A stretch of DNA of 64,000 nucleotides from Jatrophihabitans cynanchi (GCF_027247405.1 NZ_CP097463.1:2790001-2854000); one strand, 5' to 3'; numbered from the stretch's first letter, positions 43,883 to 52,363 are shown. Numbers and translations: made by a program. Notes: generated from the sequence alone by a model not told the origin.

Positions 43883-45906
43883 ACCGGCTCCTGTCCGTGA
43901 CTGGCTGGGTCCTGGTCGGCTGGGTCCACGTCGGCTGCGTCCACGTCGGCTGGGTCCACTACGGCGAGCACTGCGCCGACGTCGACCTGTTGCCCTTGCT
44001 GCACCGGCAACTCGGTGACCGTGCCGTCGGCGGGTGCGTTGATCTGGTGCTGCATCTTCATCGCCTCCAGCCACAGGATGGGTTCCCCGGCGCGCACGGT
44101 GTCACCGGTCGTGACCGCGACGCGGGTGACGGTGCCCGGCATCGGCGCGAGCAGCGATCCGGCCGCAACCTGTGCTGCGGGATCGGTGAACCGGGCGGGG
44201 GCGCCGAAGGTGACGGCGCCGAGCGCCGAGTCGACGTACACCTGCGCGCCGGCGGTGCGCACCGCGAACGCCCGGCGCACCCCGGCGTCGGTGAGCACCA
44301 CTTCGTCCGCGGCGACGCTGAGCAGCCCCACCGCCTCGAGCTCGCAGGTGAGGCCGTCACGGCCCAGCCGGTACGTCACGTGGTGCGCACCGTGCGGGCC
44401 GTCCAGGTCGCGCCACTGTGGCCGGCTGACCACGTTGCGCCATCCGGTGGGGACGGTACGCAGTACGGGTGCGTTCTCGCGCGCCGCGGCGTCCAGGGCG
44501 AGAGCGGCGGCGAGCGCGGACAACGCCTCGGCGCGCTCACCGGCCAGCGGCGCCGCGAGCTGCGCCAGCCCGTGCCGCTCGAAGAATGCCGTGTCGGTGT
44601 CGCCGTCGAGGAATGCCTTGTGACGTAGGACGTTCACCAGCAGGTCGCGATTGGTACGCACGCCGTGGATCGTGCTGCGCGCGAGCGCGTGGCTCAGGGC
44701 GCGCGCCGCCTGGCCGCGGTCGGGCGCCCAGCTGATCACCTTCGCCAGCATCGGGTCGTAATGCACGCCCACGGCCGTCCCGTCCTGCACCCCGCTGTCC
44801 AGCCGGATGCCGGCCGGCCGCGTTCCGGCGGCGAACTCGGCGCTGACGCCCGGGACGGCGAAGCGGTTCAGGGTGCCGCTCTGCGGACGCCAACCGGCCT
44901 GCGCGTCCTCGGCGTACAGCCGCACCTCGATCGCGTGTCCGCGCGTGGCCGGCGGTTCGGCGCCGAGTCGGTGACCGTCGGCGACCGCGAGCTGCAGCGC
45001 GACCAGGTCCAGTCCGGTGGTGCACTCGGTGACCGGGTGCTCGACCTGCAGCCGGGTGTTCATCTCCAGGAAGTAGAAGCGGCCGTGCTCGTCGGCGAGG
45101 AACTCGACGGTGCCCGCGCCGGTGTAGGCGATCGCCTCGGTGGCGGCGCGCGCGGCGTCGAACAGCTGCGCCCGCAGGCCGCTGACGCGTTCGGCGAGCG
45201 GTGACGGCGCCTCCTCGACGACCTTCTGATGCCGCCGCTGGATCGAGCACTCGCGCTCGCCGATCGTCCAGATCGTGCCGTGCTCGTCGGCCAACACCTG
45301 CACCTCGATGTGCCGGCCGGTAGGCAGGTACGGCTCGCAGAACACCGTCGGGTCACCGAACGCGGACGCCGCCTCGGCCCGGGCCGCGTCGAGCTCGCGC
45401 GGCAGGTCGGCGAGGCGGTGGACGGCCCGCATGCCGCGCCCGCCGCCGCCGGCCGAAGCCTTGATCAGCACCGGTAGGTCGGCCTCGGTGATCGAGTCCG
45501 GGGCGAGCTCGGCCAGCACAGGCACGCCCGCGGCGGACATCAGCGCCTTGGCGGCGACCTTCGAGCCCATTGCCGCGATCGCCTCCACCGGCGGTCCGAT
45601 CCAGCTCAGCCCGGCGTCCTGCACGGCGCGCGCGAAGGCTGGGTTCTCGGACAGGAAGCCGTACCCGGGGTGGATCGCGTCGGCGCCCGCGCGGATCGCC
45701 GCGGCGACCAGCAGGTCCGCGCGCAGGTAGGTGTCGGCCGGGGCGATACCCGGCAGCCGGACCGCGGCGTCCGCCTCGCGCACATGCGGGGACTCGGCGT
45801 CGGCGTCGGCGTACACCGCCACGGTCGACAGGCCCAGCTCGCGGCAGGTGCGGAACACCCGGCGGGCGATCTCGCCGCGGTTGGCCACCAGGACCGACGT
45901 GATCAC
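43879..45906 (-). CDS. Acyl-CoA carboxylase alpha subunit (biotin carboxylase + BCCP)
   Basis: 675 residues. Biotin carboxylase domain (1-450): VLVANRGEIARRVFRTCRELG, KASAGGGGRGM (ATP loop), FLEMNTRLQVEHPVTE and RLYAEDA. After a linker domain comes the biotinyl domain with LEAMKMQHQI (Lys is biotinylated) near residue 615. This architecture is that of methylcrotonyl-, geranyl- or propionyl-CoA carboxylase alpha subunits. The C-terminus carries a repeated DPADVDAADVDPAD tail beyond the biotin domain. It pairs with the beta subunit encoded just upstream, overlapping by four bases. Confidence 0.95.
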   Translation of the reverse strand: MITSVLVANRGEIARRVFRTCRELGLSTVAVYADADAESPHVREADAAVRLPGIAPADTYLRADLLVAAAIRAGADAIHPGYGFLSENPAFARAVQDAGLSWIGPPVEAIAAMGSKVAAKALMSAAGVPVLAELAPDSITEADLPVLIKASAGGGGRGMRAVHRLADLPRELDAARAEAASAFGDPTVFCEPYLPTGRHIEVQVLADEHGTIWTIGERECSIQRRHQKVVEEAPSPLAERVSGLRAQLFDAARAATEAIAYTGAGTVEFLADEHGRFYFLEMNTRLQVEHPVTECTTGLDLVALQLAVADGHRLGAEPPATRGHAIEVRLYAEDAQAGWRPQSGTLNRFAVPGVSAEFAAGTRPAGIRLDSGVQDGTAVGVHYDPMLAKVISWAPDRGQAARALSHALARSTIHGVRTNRDLLVNVLRHKAFLDGDTDTAFFERHGLAQLAAPLAGERAEALSALAAALALDAAARENAPVLRTVPTGWRNVVSRPQWRDLDGPHGAHHVTYRLGRDGLTCELEAVGLLSVAADEVVLTDAGVRRAFAVRTAGAQVYVDSALGAVTFGAPARFTDPAAQVAAGSLLAPMPGTVTRVAVTTGDTVRAGEPILWLEAMKMQHQINAPADGTVTELPVQQGQQVDVGAVLAVVDPADVDAADVDPADQDPASHGQEPV

Positions 45907-47501
45907 AGCCGGAACACCCCGTAGCCGGTGGCGCCCTCGACGGGCGCGGAGTGCGCGGCGGACAGCGCGATGCCGAGGACGGTGCGGGTGTCACGCGGGT
46001 CGATCACCCCGTCGTCGTAGAGCATTCCGGACAGGAAGGGCGCGAGTGACTGCTCCTCGATCTGGGCCTCGACGTACGCGCGCAGCTGCGTGTCGCCGGC
46101 CTCGTCGTAGGCCTGCCCGCGCGCCTCCGCCGCCTGCCGCGCGACGATCGACAGCACTCCGGCCAGCTGCGCCGGACCCATCACCGCCGACTTCGCGCTC
46201 GGCCAGGTGAACAGGAATCGCGGCCCGTACGCGCGCCCGCACATGCCGTAGTTGCCGGCCCCGTACGAGGCGCCCATCGTCACGGTGAAGTGCGGCACCG
46301 TCGAGTTCGACACCGCGTTGATCATCAGCGCACCGTGCTTGATGATCCCGGCCCGCTCGTACTGGCTGCCGACCATGTAGCCGGTGGTGTTCTGCAGGAA
46401 CAGCAAGGGCGTCCGGGCCCGGTTCGCGAGCTGGATGAAGTGTGCCGCCTTCTGGGCCTCCTCGCTGAACAGCACGCCACGCGCATTGGCCAGGATGCCG
46501 ATCGGGTAGCCGTGCAGCGCCGCCCACCCGGTGACCAGCGACGAGCCGTACAGGGGTTTGAACTCGTCGAACTCGCTGCCGTCGACGATGCGCGCGATCA
46601 CCTCGTGCGGGTCGAACGGGTTCTTCAGGTCGGTGGGGACGATGCCGAGCAGTTCGTCCTCCTCGAACCGTGGCGGGGCCGGGTCGGCCTGCGGCGCCGG
46701 ACCCTGCTTGCGCCAGTTGAGGCTTGCGACGATCTGCCGGCCGATGCGGATCGCGTCCTGCTCGTCGAGCGCGAGGTAGTCGGCCAGGCCGGACTGCCGC
46801 GCATGCAGCTCGGCGCCGCCGAGTGACTCGTCGTCGGACTCCTCGCCGGTGGCCATCTTCACCAGCGGCGGACCGGCGAGGAACACCTTGGCGCGCTCCT
46901 TGACCATCACCACGAAGTCGCTCATGCCCGGGACGTATGCGCCGCCTGCGGTGGAGTTTCCGAAGACCAGCGCGACCGTCGGGATGCCCGCGGCCGACAG
47001 CCGGGTGAGGTCGCGGAAGATCTGCCCGCCAGGGATGAAGATCTCCTTCTGGGTGGGCAGGTCGGCGCCGCCGGACTCCACCAGCCCGATGACCGGCAGC
47101 CGGTTCTGCAGCGCGATCTCGTGCGCGCGCAACGTCTTCTTCAGCGTCCACGGATTCGACGCTCCGCCGCGCACCGTCGGGTCGCTCGCGCTGATCACGC
47201 ATTCGACCCCGCTGACCACGCCGATGCCGGTGACCACGCTCGCGCCGACGGCGAAGTCAGTGCCCCAGGCGGCCAGCGGCGACAGTTCGAGAAACGGCGC
47301 ACCCGGGTCGAGCAGCAGTTCGATGCGTTCGCGAGCGAGCAGCTTGCCGCGCTCGTGGTGCCGGGCGACGTACTTCGCCCCGCCGCCCGCGACCGCCTTC
47401 GCGTGCTCGGCATCCAGCTCGGCGATCTTGCCGAGCAGCGCCTCCCGGTTCGCCTGGTACTCCGGCGTGGCCGGGTCGATCGCCGTCTTCAGCACGCTCA
47501 T
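45903..47501 (-). CDS. Acyl-CoA carboxylase beta subunit (carboxyltransferase)
   Basis: A 532-residue carboxyltransferase of the MCC/GCC-beta type: KYVARHHERGKLLARERIELLLD, LPVIGLVESGGADLPTQ, FGNSTAGGAYVPGMSDF, GYMVGSQYERAGIIKHGA and GASYGAGNYGMCGRAY. Together with the alpha subunit it carboxylates a branched enoyl-CoA. Sequence alone does not separate 3-methylcrotonyl-CoA from geranyl-CoA; the AtuA neighbour favours an acyclic-terpenoid or related branched substrate. The ATG at 47501 overlaps the previous gene. Confidence 0.94.
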   Translation of the reverse strand: MSVLKTAIDPATPEYQANREALLGKIAELDAEHAKAVAGGGAKYVARHHERGKLLARERIELLLDPGAPFLELSPLAAWGTDFAVGASVVTGIGVVSGVECVISASDPTVRGGASNPWTLKKTLRAHEIALQNRLPVIGLVESGGADLPTQKEIFIPGGQIFRDLTRLSAAGIPTVALVFGNSTAGGAYVPGMSDFVVMVKERAKVFLAGPPLVKMATGEESDDESLGGAELHARQSGLADYLALDEQDAIRIGRQIVASLNWRKQGPAPQADPAPPRFEEDELLGIVPTDLKNPFDPHEVIARIVDGSEFDEFKPLYGSSLVTGWAALHGYPIGILANARGVLFSEEAQKAAHFIQLANRARTPLLFLQNTTGYMVGSQYERAGIIKHGALMINAVSNSTVPHFTVTMGASYGAGNYGMCGRAYGPRFLFTWPSAKSAVMGPAQLAGVLSIVARQAAEARGQAYDEAGDTQLRAYVEAQIEEQSLAPFLSGMLYDDGVIDPRDTRTVLGIALSAAHSAPVEGATGYGVFRL

Positions 47502-48724
47502 GAGCCGTACCCCAGCAACTTGGCGGACAGGCCGGTCAGGATCTCGGTGGCGCCGCCGCCGATGCCGATGATGCGCATGTCCCGGTACTGCCGCTCGACC
47601 TCGGACTCGCGCAGGTAGCCGGCGCCGCCGTGCAGTTGGACGGCCTGGCTGACCACCCACTCGCCCGCCTCGACCGCGGTGTTCTTCGCGAAGCAGGCCT
47701 CGAGCACGAGGTCCGACTCGCCGCCCGCGGCGCGTTCGGCGACGCCGCGCGTATAGCTGCGGGCGACCTCCACTCGGCGTGCCATCTCGGCGAGGGTGTG
47801 CCGCACCGCCTGCCGGCTGATCAGCGGCCGGCCGAACGTCTCGCGCAGCCGGCACCACTCGACGGTGAGATCGAGTGCGCGCTGCGCGCTCGCGTAGGCC
47901 TGCGCCGCCAGCCCGATCCGCTCGCTCACGAAGTGCTGCGCCAGCTGGGCGAAACCGCTGTTCTCGGCGCCGACCAGGTTCGTGGCCGGCACCCTCACGT
48001 CGACGTACGACAGCTCGGCGGTGTCGGAGCAGAGCCAGCCCATCTTCTCCAGGCGCCGCGTGACCGTGAATCCCGGCGTCCCCTTCTCCACGACGAGCAG
48101 TGAGAGCCCTGACCCGCCGGCGTCTCCCCCGGCGGCTACTCCCCCGGCGGCTACGCCTTCGCTTCCGAGGGGACCCCCACCTTCGCTGCCGGGGGGACCC
48201 CCACCGGTGCGGACCACGGTCACGACGAAGTCCGCGCGCGCCCCTGAGGTGATGTACGTCTTGGTGCCGTTGACGACGAAGTCCGCGCCGTCCCGCCTGG
48301 CGGTGGTGCGCAGTGCGGCCACGTCCGAGCCGGCGTCCGGTTCGGTGACCGCGAGCGAGCCGATCAGCCGGCCCTCGAGCGTCGGTCGTACCCACCGTTC
48401 GAGCTGGTCCGGATCGCCGGCCGCGACCAGATGCGGCAGCGCGATCCCGGAGGTGAACAGCGCGGCGAACACGCCACCGGCCGCGCCCGCGTAGTGCAGC
48501 TCCTCGGCCAGGATCAGCGCCTCGATCGGGCCGCCCCCGCCACCGCCGACCGCATCCGGGTAGGCGAGCCCGAGCAGCCCCGCTCGCGCGGCGCGGGCGT
48601 GCAGGTCGCGCGGCACCTCGCCGGCGCGCTCCCACGCGTCCTGGTGCGGCAACACCTCGGCCTGGACGAAGCGGCGCACCGTCTCGCGCAGCGCGCGCCG
48701 TTCCGCCGTCTCGAACGCGCTCAC
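47498..48724 (-). CDS. Acyl-CoA dehydrogenase with in-frame Gly-rich insertion
   Basis: 408 residues: LAVTEPDAGSDVAALRTTARR, FVVNGTKTYIT, LHGGAGYLRESEVERQYRDMRI are the family motifs. Between the two middle-domain strands a 30-residue stretch (GGGPPGSEGGGPLGSEG, then VAAGG repeats) is inserted; it is encoded by short DNA repeats. A surface loop could accept this. GTG at 48724 overlaps the AtuA gene stop (GTGA). Likely the first oxidation step for the carboxylase substrate, like citronellyl- or isovaleryl-CoA dehydrogenase. Confidence 0.92.
   Translation of the reverse strand: MSAFETAERRALRETVRRFVQAEVLPHQDAWERAGEVPRDLHARAARAGLLGLAYPDAVGGGGGGPIEALILAEELHYAGAAGGVFAALFTSGIALPHLVAAGDPDQLERWVRPTLEGRLIGSLAVTEPDAGSDVAALRTTARRDGADFVVNGTKTYITSGARADFVVTVVRTGGGPPGSEGGGPLGSEGVAAGGVAAGGDAGGSGLSLLVVEKGTPGFTVTRRLEKMGWLCSDTAELSYVDVRVPATNLVGAENSGFAQLAQHFVSERIGLAAQAYASAQRALDLTVEWCRLRETFGRPLISRQAVRHTLAEMARRVEVARSYTRGVAERAAGGESDLVLEACFAKNTAVEAGEWVVSQAVQLHGGAGYLRESEVERQYRDMRIIGIGGGATEILTGLSAKLLGYGS
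48123..48212. repeat. Coding repeat cluster with GGGGACCCCCACC palindromes
   Basis: Near-repeats of a 15-bp unit (CCCCCGGCGGCTACT) adjoin two copies of CTTCGCT-(T/G)CCG-(A/G)GGGGACCCCCAC. They fill the insertion of the acyl-CoA dehydrogenase. The GGGGACCCCC core also occurs in the ftsH tail repeats. Confidence 0.75.
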
Positions 48725-50442
48725 TGTTGGCCTCCCTGCAGGCGGACACGCCGCGCCGGACCCTGCTCCGGGGCCAACAGTGCCTCCGGGACGTCGACGA
48801 GGCGCGAGCGCAGCCACTCGCCGAGCGCCTTGGCCTGTGGGTCGTGCCGCGCGTTGAACGCCACCCCGGCACCGAGGATGCCCTCCACCACGAAGTTGAC
48901 CGCGCGCAGGTTCGGCAACGCGTGTCGCGTCACGGGCAGCGTTGCGGTCTCCGGCAGCAGCCGCTGGAACTCGGCGACCGTGAGCGACGCGGCCAGCCAG
49001 CGGTACGCCTCGTCCGTGCGCACCCAGACCCCGACGTTCGCCGAGCCACCCTTGTCGCCGCTGCGCGCGCCCGCGATCGTGCCCAACGGCACGCGGCGGG
49101 TCGGGCCGGCGACCGGCGTCCCGGCTGGCGACTCGGGAACGCCCTGCAGTGCAAGGGTGTTCTCGGCAGGAGCGATGTCGATCCGGGTGCCGTCGGCGAG
49201 CACCGCGACGTGCGGCACGAGCGCCGCGTCCACGTACGCGGAGGTGAACACCCCGTACGGCGTGGCGTCACCGGGCGGGGCGGTGACGTGGAAGCCCGGG
49301 TAGGAGGCGAGCGCGAGCTCGATCGCGGCGCCGGAGAACGCCCGGCCGATCGCCTTCGGGTCCGGACCGCGCACGACGCAGTGCAGCAGCGCGCTCGCGG
49401 CCTCCTGGCTGTCAGCGTCGGCGTGGTCGGTGCGGGCCAGCGTCCAGTTCGCGTCCAGCCCGGCGAGCTGGCGCTGCACGAGGGCAGCCTTGGCCTCGAT
49501 GTCCAGTCCGGTCAGCACGAAGGTGACCTCGTTGCGGAAGCCGCCGAGCGCGTTGAGCCCGACCTTCAGCACCGGTGGTGGTGGCTCGCCGCGCACGCCG
49601 TCGATGCGCACGCGATCAGGCCCGTCCTGCGCCAGCTGCACGGTGTCGAAGCGGGCCGTGACGTCCGGCCCGGCGTACCGAGCGCCGCCGATCTCGTACA
49701 GCAGTTGCGCGGTGACCGTGCCGATGCTGACTGCGCCACCGGTGCCGGGATGCTTGGTGATCACGGCCGTGCCGTCGGCGTGCACCTCGGCGATGGGGAA
49801 GCCCGGACGGGTCAGGTCGGCGATCTCGGTGAAGAACGCGTAGTTGCCGCCGGTTGCCTGCGGGCCGCACTCGATCACGTGCCCGGCGACGACCGCACCG
49901 GCGAGCGTGTCCCAGTCGGTGCGCGCCCAGCCGAAGTGCGCCGCCGCCGGGCCGACCACCAGCGAGGCGTCCGTGACGCGGCCGGTCACCACCACGTCCG
50001 CGCCCGAGCGCAGGCACTGGGCAATGCCCCAGGCCCCGAGGTACGCGTTCGCCGCGAGAGCGCTGCCGAGGCCGAGTTCGCTCGCCCGCTCGCGCAGGTC
50101 GTCGCCCTCGACGTGCGCGACGTTGACCTGCAGCCCCAGCCGGTCGGCCAGCGCGCGCACCGCAGCCGCCAGGCCGGCCGGGTTGAGGCCGCCCGCGTTC
50201 GTGACGATGCGTACCCCGTTGTCGAGTGCGGTACCCAGCGACGTCTCCAGCTGGCGCACGAAGGTCTTCGCGTACCCCAGCGACGGGTCCTTGAGCCGGT
50301 CGCGGCCGAGGATGAGCATGGTCAGCTCGGCCAGGTAGTCGCCGGTCAGCACGTCCAGTTCGCCGCCGCCCAGCAGCTCGGCCATCGCGTCGAACCGGTC
50401 CCCGTAGAAGCCGGACGCGTTGCCGACCCGCAGCGGCTTCAT
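48721..50442 (-). CDS. AtuA-family protein (DUF1446)
   Basis: 573 residues from the ATG at 50442 (MKPLRVGNASGFYGDRFDAM). GDYLAELTMLILGRD, NAGGLNPAGLAAAVRAL, VVTGRVTDASL and GARSGDKGGSANVGVW are AtuA-family signatures; the C-terminal 100 residues are the small domain often fused in actinobacteria. AtuA is required for acyclic terpene use in Pseudomonas but its reaction is not settled. Its start codon lies in a 17-bp repeat array with five ATGs, of which only this one gives the long frame. Confidence 0.9.
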   Translation of the reverse strand: MKPLRVGNASGFYGDRFDAMAELLGGGELDVLTGDYLAELTMLILGRDRLKDPSLGYAKTFVRQLETSLGTALDNGVRIVTNAGGLNPAGLAAAVRALADRLGLQVNVAHVEGDDLRERASELGLGSALAANAYLGAWGIAQCLRSGADVVVTGRVTDASLVVGPAAAHFGWARTDWDTLAGAVVAGHVIECGPQATGGNYAFFTEIADLTRPGFPIAEVHADGTAVITKHPGTGGAVSIGTVTAQLLYEIGGARYAGPDVTARFDTVQLAQDGPDRVRIDGVRGEPPPPVLKVGLNALGGFRNEVTFVLTGLDIEAKAALVQRQLAGLDANWTLARTDHADADSQEAASALLHCVVRGPDPKAIGRAFSGAAIELALASYPGFHVTAPPGDATPYGVFTSAYVDAALVPHVAVLADGTRIDIAPAENTLALQGVPESPAGTPVAGPTRRVPLGTIAGARSGDKGGSANVGVWVRTDEAYRWLAASLTVAEFQRLLPETATLPVTRHALPNLRAVNFVVEGILGAGVAFNARHDPQAKALGEWLRSRLVDVPEALLAPEQGPARRVRLQGGQQ

Positions 50443-50524
50443 CCGGCGGCACCGTTCATCCGGCGGCACCGTTCATCGGGCGGCACCGTTCATCGGGCGA
50501 CACCGTTCATCGGGCGACACCGGC
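50440..50524 (-). repeat. 17-bp tandem repeat, five units, over a stop/start junction
   Basis: Unit CATCCGGCGGCACCGTT (plus strand) is repeated five times with small changes. On the minus strand every unit ends in ATG followed by A, so ATGA recurs five times. The first TGA ends the TIGR03084 gene; the last ATG starts the AtuA gene. The period is not a multiple of three. Confidence 0.95.
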
Positions 50525-51298
50525 GGCGCGCCCGTTTCCGGGCGGCCCGGCGAAGGCCTGCGCGATGGCGAGCCACTCCTCCGCGTCGGCGCCGACGGCG
50601 GTGAGGTCGAGCTCGGACCGGGCGCGGCGCTGCGTGACGAGCAGGCAGAAGTCCAGGGCGCTGCCGGTGACCCGTTGTCGCGCGCCGTCCGGTCCCCAGG
50701 TCCAGGTCTGCCCGGACGGGCCGGTCAGCTCGACGCGGAACTCCTCACCCGGTGCCGGGCGGTCGTTGACCAGGTAGGCGAAGTCGCGAGTGCGGACGCC
50801 CAGGTGCGCGACGTGGCGGATCCGGTCGGTGGGCTCGCGCGTCACGCCGACGGCGTCGTAGACGTCCTGCCCGTGCGCCCAGGTCTCCATCAGCCGTGCG
50901 GTCGCCATCGACGGCGCGCTCATCGGGGGGCCGAACCACGGCAGCTTCGCACCGGGCGGCACCGTGGCCAGCGCCTGCTGCAGCCGGGCCCGCCCGGCTC
51001 GCCAGCGGGCGAGCAGTGCGCTGGGCTCCGCGGTCGCGCCTTGCGCTGCCGCTGCGTCGACGAACGTGGCGAGGCGGGGCAGCGCGTCCTGCAGGTCGGC
51101 AAGGAAGCGCGCCTCGTCGGTGGCGGCCGTCGTCGCCACCTCGTCGGTCCAGGCCAGGTGCGCGATCTGGTGCGCGATCGTCCAGCCTTCGGCCGGCGTG
51201 GCACGTGACCAAGCGGCGTCGGGGAGCGCGGCGACGACCGCGTCGAGCGCATCGGACTCTGCATGCAGGTCCGCCAGCAGCGCGTCCAGCTCGGCCAC
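50507..51298 (-). CDS. TIGR03084-family metal-binding protein (DinB/MDMPI-like)
   Basis: 263 residues with a DinB-like four-helix N-domain ([18 protein letters not shown] with a metal His, and [20 protein letters not shown] with the H-x-x-x-D pair), followed by a C-terminal domain [19 protein letters not shown]. Members of this family occur with AtuA-like genes in actinobacteria and may be thiol-dependent enzymes; no reaction is known. It is the first gene of the operon; GTG at 51298 is 6 nt after the -10 box. Confidence 0.85.
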   Translation of the reverse strand: MAELDALLADLHAESDALDAVVAALPDAAWSRATPAEGWTIAHQIAHLAWTDEVATTAATDEARFLADLQDALPRLATFVDAAAAQGATAEPSALLARWRAGRARLQQALATVPPGAKLPWFGPPMSAPSMATARLMETWAHGQDVYDAVGVTREPTDRIRHVAHLGVRTRDFAYLVNDRPAPGEEFRVELTGPSGQTWTWGPDGARQRVTGSALDFCLLVTQRRARSELDLTAVGADAEEWLAIAQAFAGPPGNGRAAGVAR

Positions 51299-51304
51299 GC
51301 CCTG

Positions 51305-51333
51305 ACCTTGGCATGCCGCGCAAGACAAAGCAA
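51305..51333 (-). promoter_or_regulatory. Promoter of the acyl-CoA catabolic operon
   Basis: On the minus strand TTGCTT (51333-51328), a 17-bp spacer and CAAGGT (51310-51305) precede the GTG at 51298 by 6 nt. The -35 box lies inside the palindrome 51327-51346, so a bound regulator would block RNA polymerase. Confidence 0.6.
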
Positions 51334-51346
51334 GCCCGCTTGCTTT
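51327..51346. promoter_or_regulatory. Candidate TetR operator 1
   Basis: AAAGCAAGC-CC-GCTTGCTTT is a perfect 20-bp palindrome over the operon's -35 box. Its core GCAAGC-N2-GCTTGC recurs at 51557-51570. The TetR protein at the operon's end is the natural candidate ligand. Confidence 0.7.
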
Positions 51347-51383
51347 TTTCCTGGGTGCGCGGACCGGCCCCGCCAGGCGTCTC

Positions 51384-51479
51384 GTACCGGATGATCGATG
51401 TACCGGATGATCGATGTACCGGATGATCGATGTACCGGATGATCGATGTACCGGATGATGGATGTACCGGACGATCGAT
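51384..51479. repeat. 16-bp tandem repeat, six units, upstream of the operon
   Basis: GTACCGGATGATCGAT is repeated six times (two units with one change each) between the two palindromic operators. It is noncoding as far as I can see. The 272-bp gap 51299-51570 holds these repeats, two palindromes and the promoter. Confidence 0.95.
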
Positions 51480-51556
51480 CCGCTGTCGCGAGGACCTAGC
51501 TGGCGTCGCACTCCGGCTCGACGATCCGTCCGGCTGGCCGCTCGTCGACTGAACCG

Positions 51557-51570
51557 GCAAGCGCGCTTGC
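51557..51570. promoter_or_regulatory. Candidate TetR operator 2
   Basis: GCAAGC-GC-GCTTGC, same core as operator 1 and 227 bp upstream of it, directly after the DUF1737 stop codon. Confidence 0.6.
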
Positions 51571-51759
51571 TCAGTGCGTCGGCCAGATCAGGGCCTGGGC
51601 AACGATGACGTCCGTGCCGTTGAAGGTGACCGCAGGACCTTCGTGCAGCTGGTATCCGAGAGCCAGTGCTTCGCTCACCCGACGGCAGAACGCGTCGTCG
51701 TCGGGACCGGTCAGCACGCGATAGGCGGGCAATCCATCAGGCGGTGCGTTCACCGGCAA
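51571..51759 (-). CDS. DUF1737-like small protein
   Basis: 62 residues: [37 protein letters not shown] and [10 protein letters not shown] match the short DUF1737 family, found as single-domain proteins in many bacteria. Function unknown. It is transcribed toward the catabolic operon, but the operators and repeats lie between. Confidence 0.75.
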   Translation of the reverse strand: MPVNAPPDGLPAYRVLTGPDDDAFCRRVSEALALGYQLHEGPAVTFNGTDVIVAQALIWPTH

Positions 51760-51825
51760 AGCATCCCACCCCGGTCAGCGGCCACGCCGCCCGCCGACGT
51801 CGCGATGCGCGCAGGGGTGTCGAGA

Positions 51826-52010
51826 CCGCTTCCCCCACCGGCTGACGGAAATCGGGCGCCGAATCTCGTCACCGGATGGGGGAAGCGGCGCAGAGTTGGT
51901 AACTGGAGGGGGGAAGCGGCGCAGCGTTGCTAACTGGCGGGCGGAAGCGGCGCAGAGTTCGTCACTGGATGGGGGAAGCGGCGCAGCGTTGGGGGAAGCG
52001 GCGCCAGCGG
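51826..52010. repeat. GGGGGAAGCGG repeat element, locus 2
   Basis: CCGCTTCCCCCA (51826-51837) and TGGGGGAAGCGG (51877-51888) form a 12-bp inverted repeat. Four more copies of the GGAAGCGGCG arm follow at 21-45 bp spacing, each after a TAACTGG- or TCACTGG-like sequence or directly. The 267-bp gap 51760-52026 contains no gene that I can see. It shares 22 identical bases with 21393-21414. Confidence 0.85.
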
Positions 52011-52026
52011 GGGCGGTAAGAGCGGC

Positions 52027-52356
52027 TCAGTGCGGGTCGAACGGCCAGCCGGCCTCGCTGCTCGCCTGCACCTGTTGCCCCTGCCGGTTCAGGTTGGCCG
52101 CGGTCGCGATGACCGCTTGCGCCACGTCGACTCCGGTCTGGTCGGCGAGCAGGTAGACGCCGTACGCGAGCTCGCCGAGCCGCGCCGGCCAGTCCGCCGA
52201 CGGCCGGAACGGGCGACGGCCGCGATCGGTCGCAGCGGTCACCGTCGCGGTCAGCGAACCGAGCAACGACTGCAGTTCGAGCAGCAGCGTGGGTACCGGC
52301 GCGTGCAGGTCGGCGACGTCCGCACTGTGCGCCACCACGTCGTTCAAGTCGGTCAC
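52027..52356 (-). CDS. Small MazG-like protein
   Basis: 109 residues. The C-terminal half, WPARLGELAYGVYLLADQTGVDVAQAVIATAANLNR, resembles MazG/NTP-pyrophosphohydrolase helices, but the acidic metal ligands (E-x-x-E ... E-x-x-D) are not all evident, so activity is doubtful. GTG at 52356 follows the -10 box TAGGTT by 7 nt. Confidence 0.55.
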   Translation of the reverse strand: MTDLNDVVAHSADVADLHAPVPTLLLELQSLLGSLTATVTAATDRGRRPFRPSADWPARLGELAYGVYLLADQTGVDVAQAVIATAANLNRQGQQVQASSEAGWPFDPH

Positions 52357-52363
52357 GACAGTC

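Noticed and set aside
41324-51298. Horizontal island with mobile genes
   Set aside because: No transposase, integrase, tRNA or flanking direct repeat was seen, and codon use looks like the neighbours.
51384-51479. The six-fold 16-bp repeat as a CRISPR array
   Set aside because: Units are directly adjacent with no spacers, and there are no cas genes in the window.
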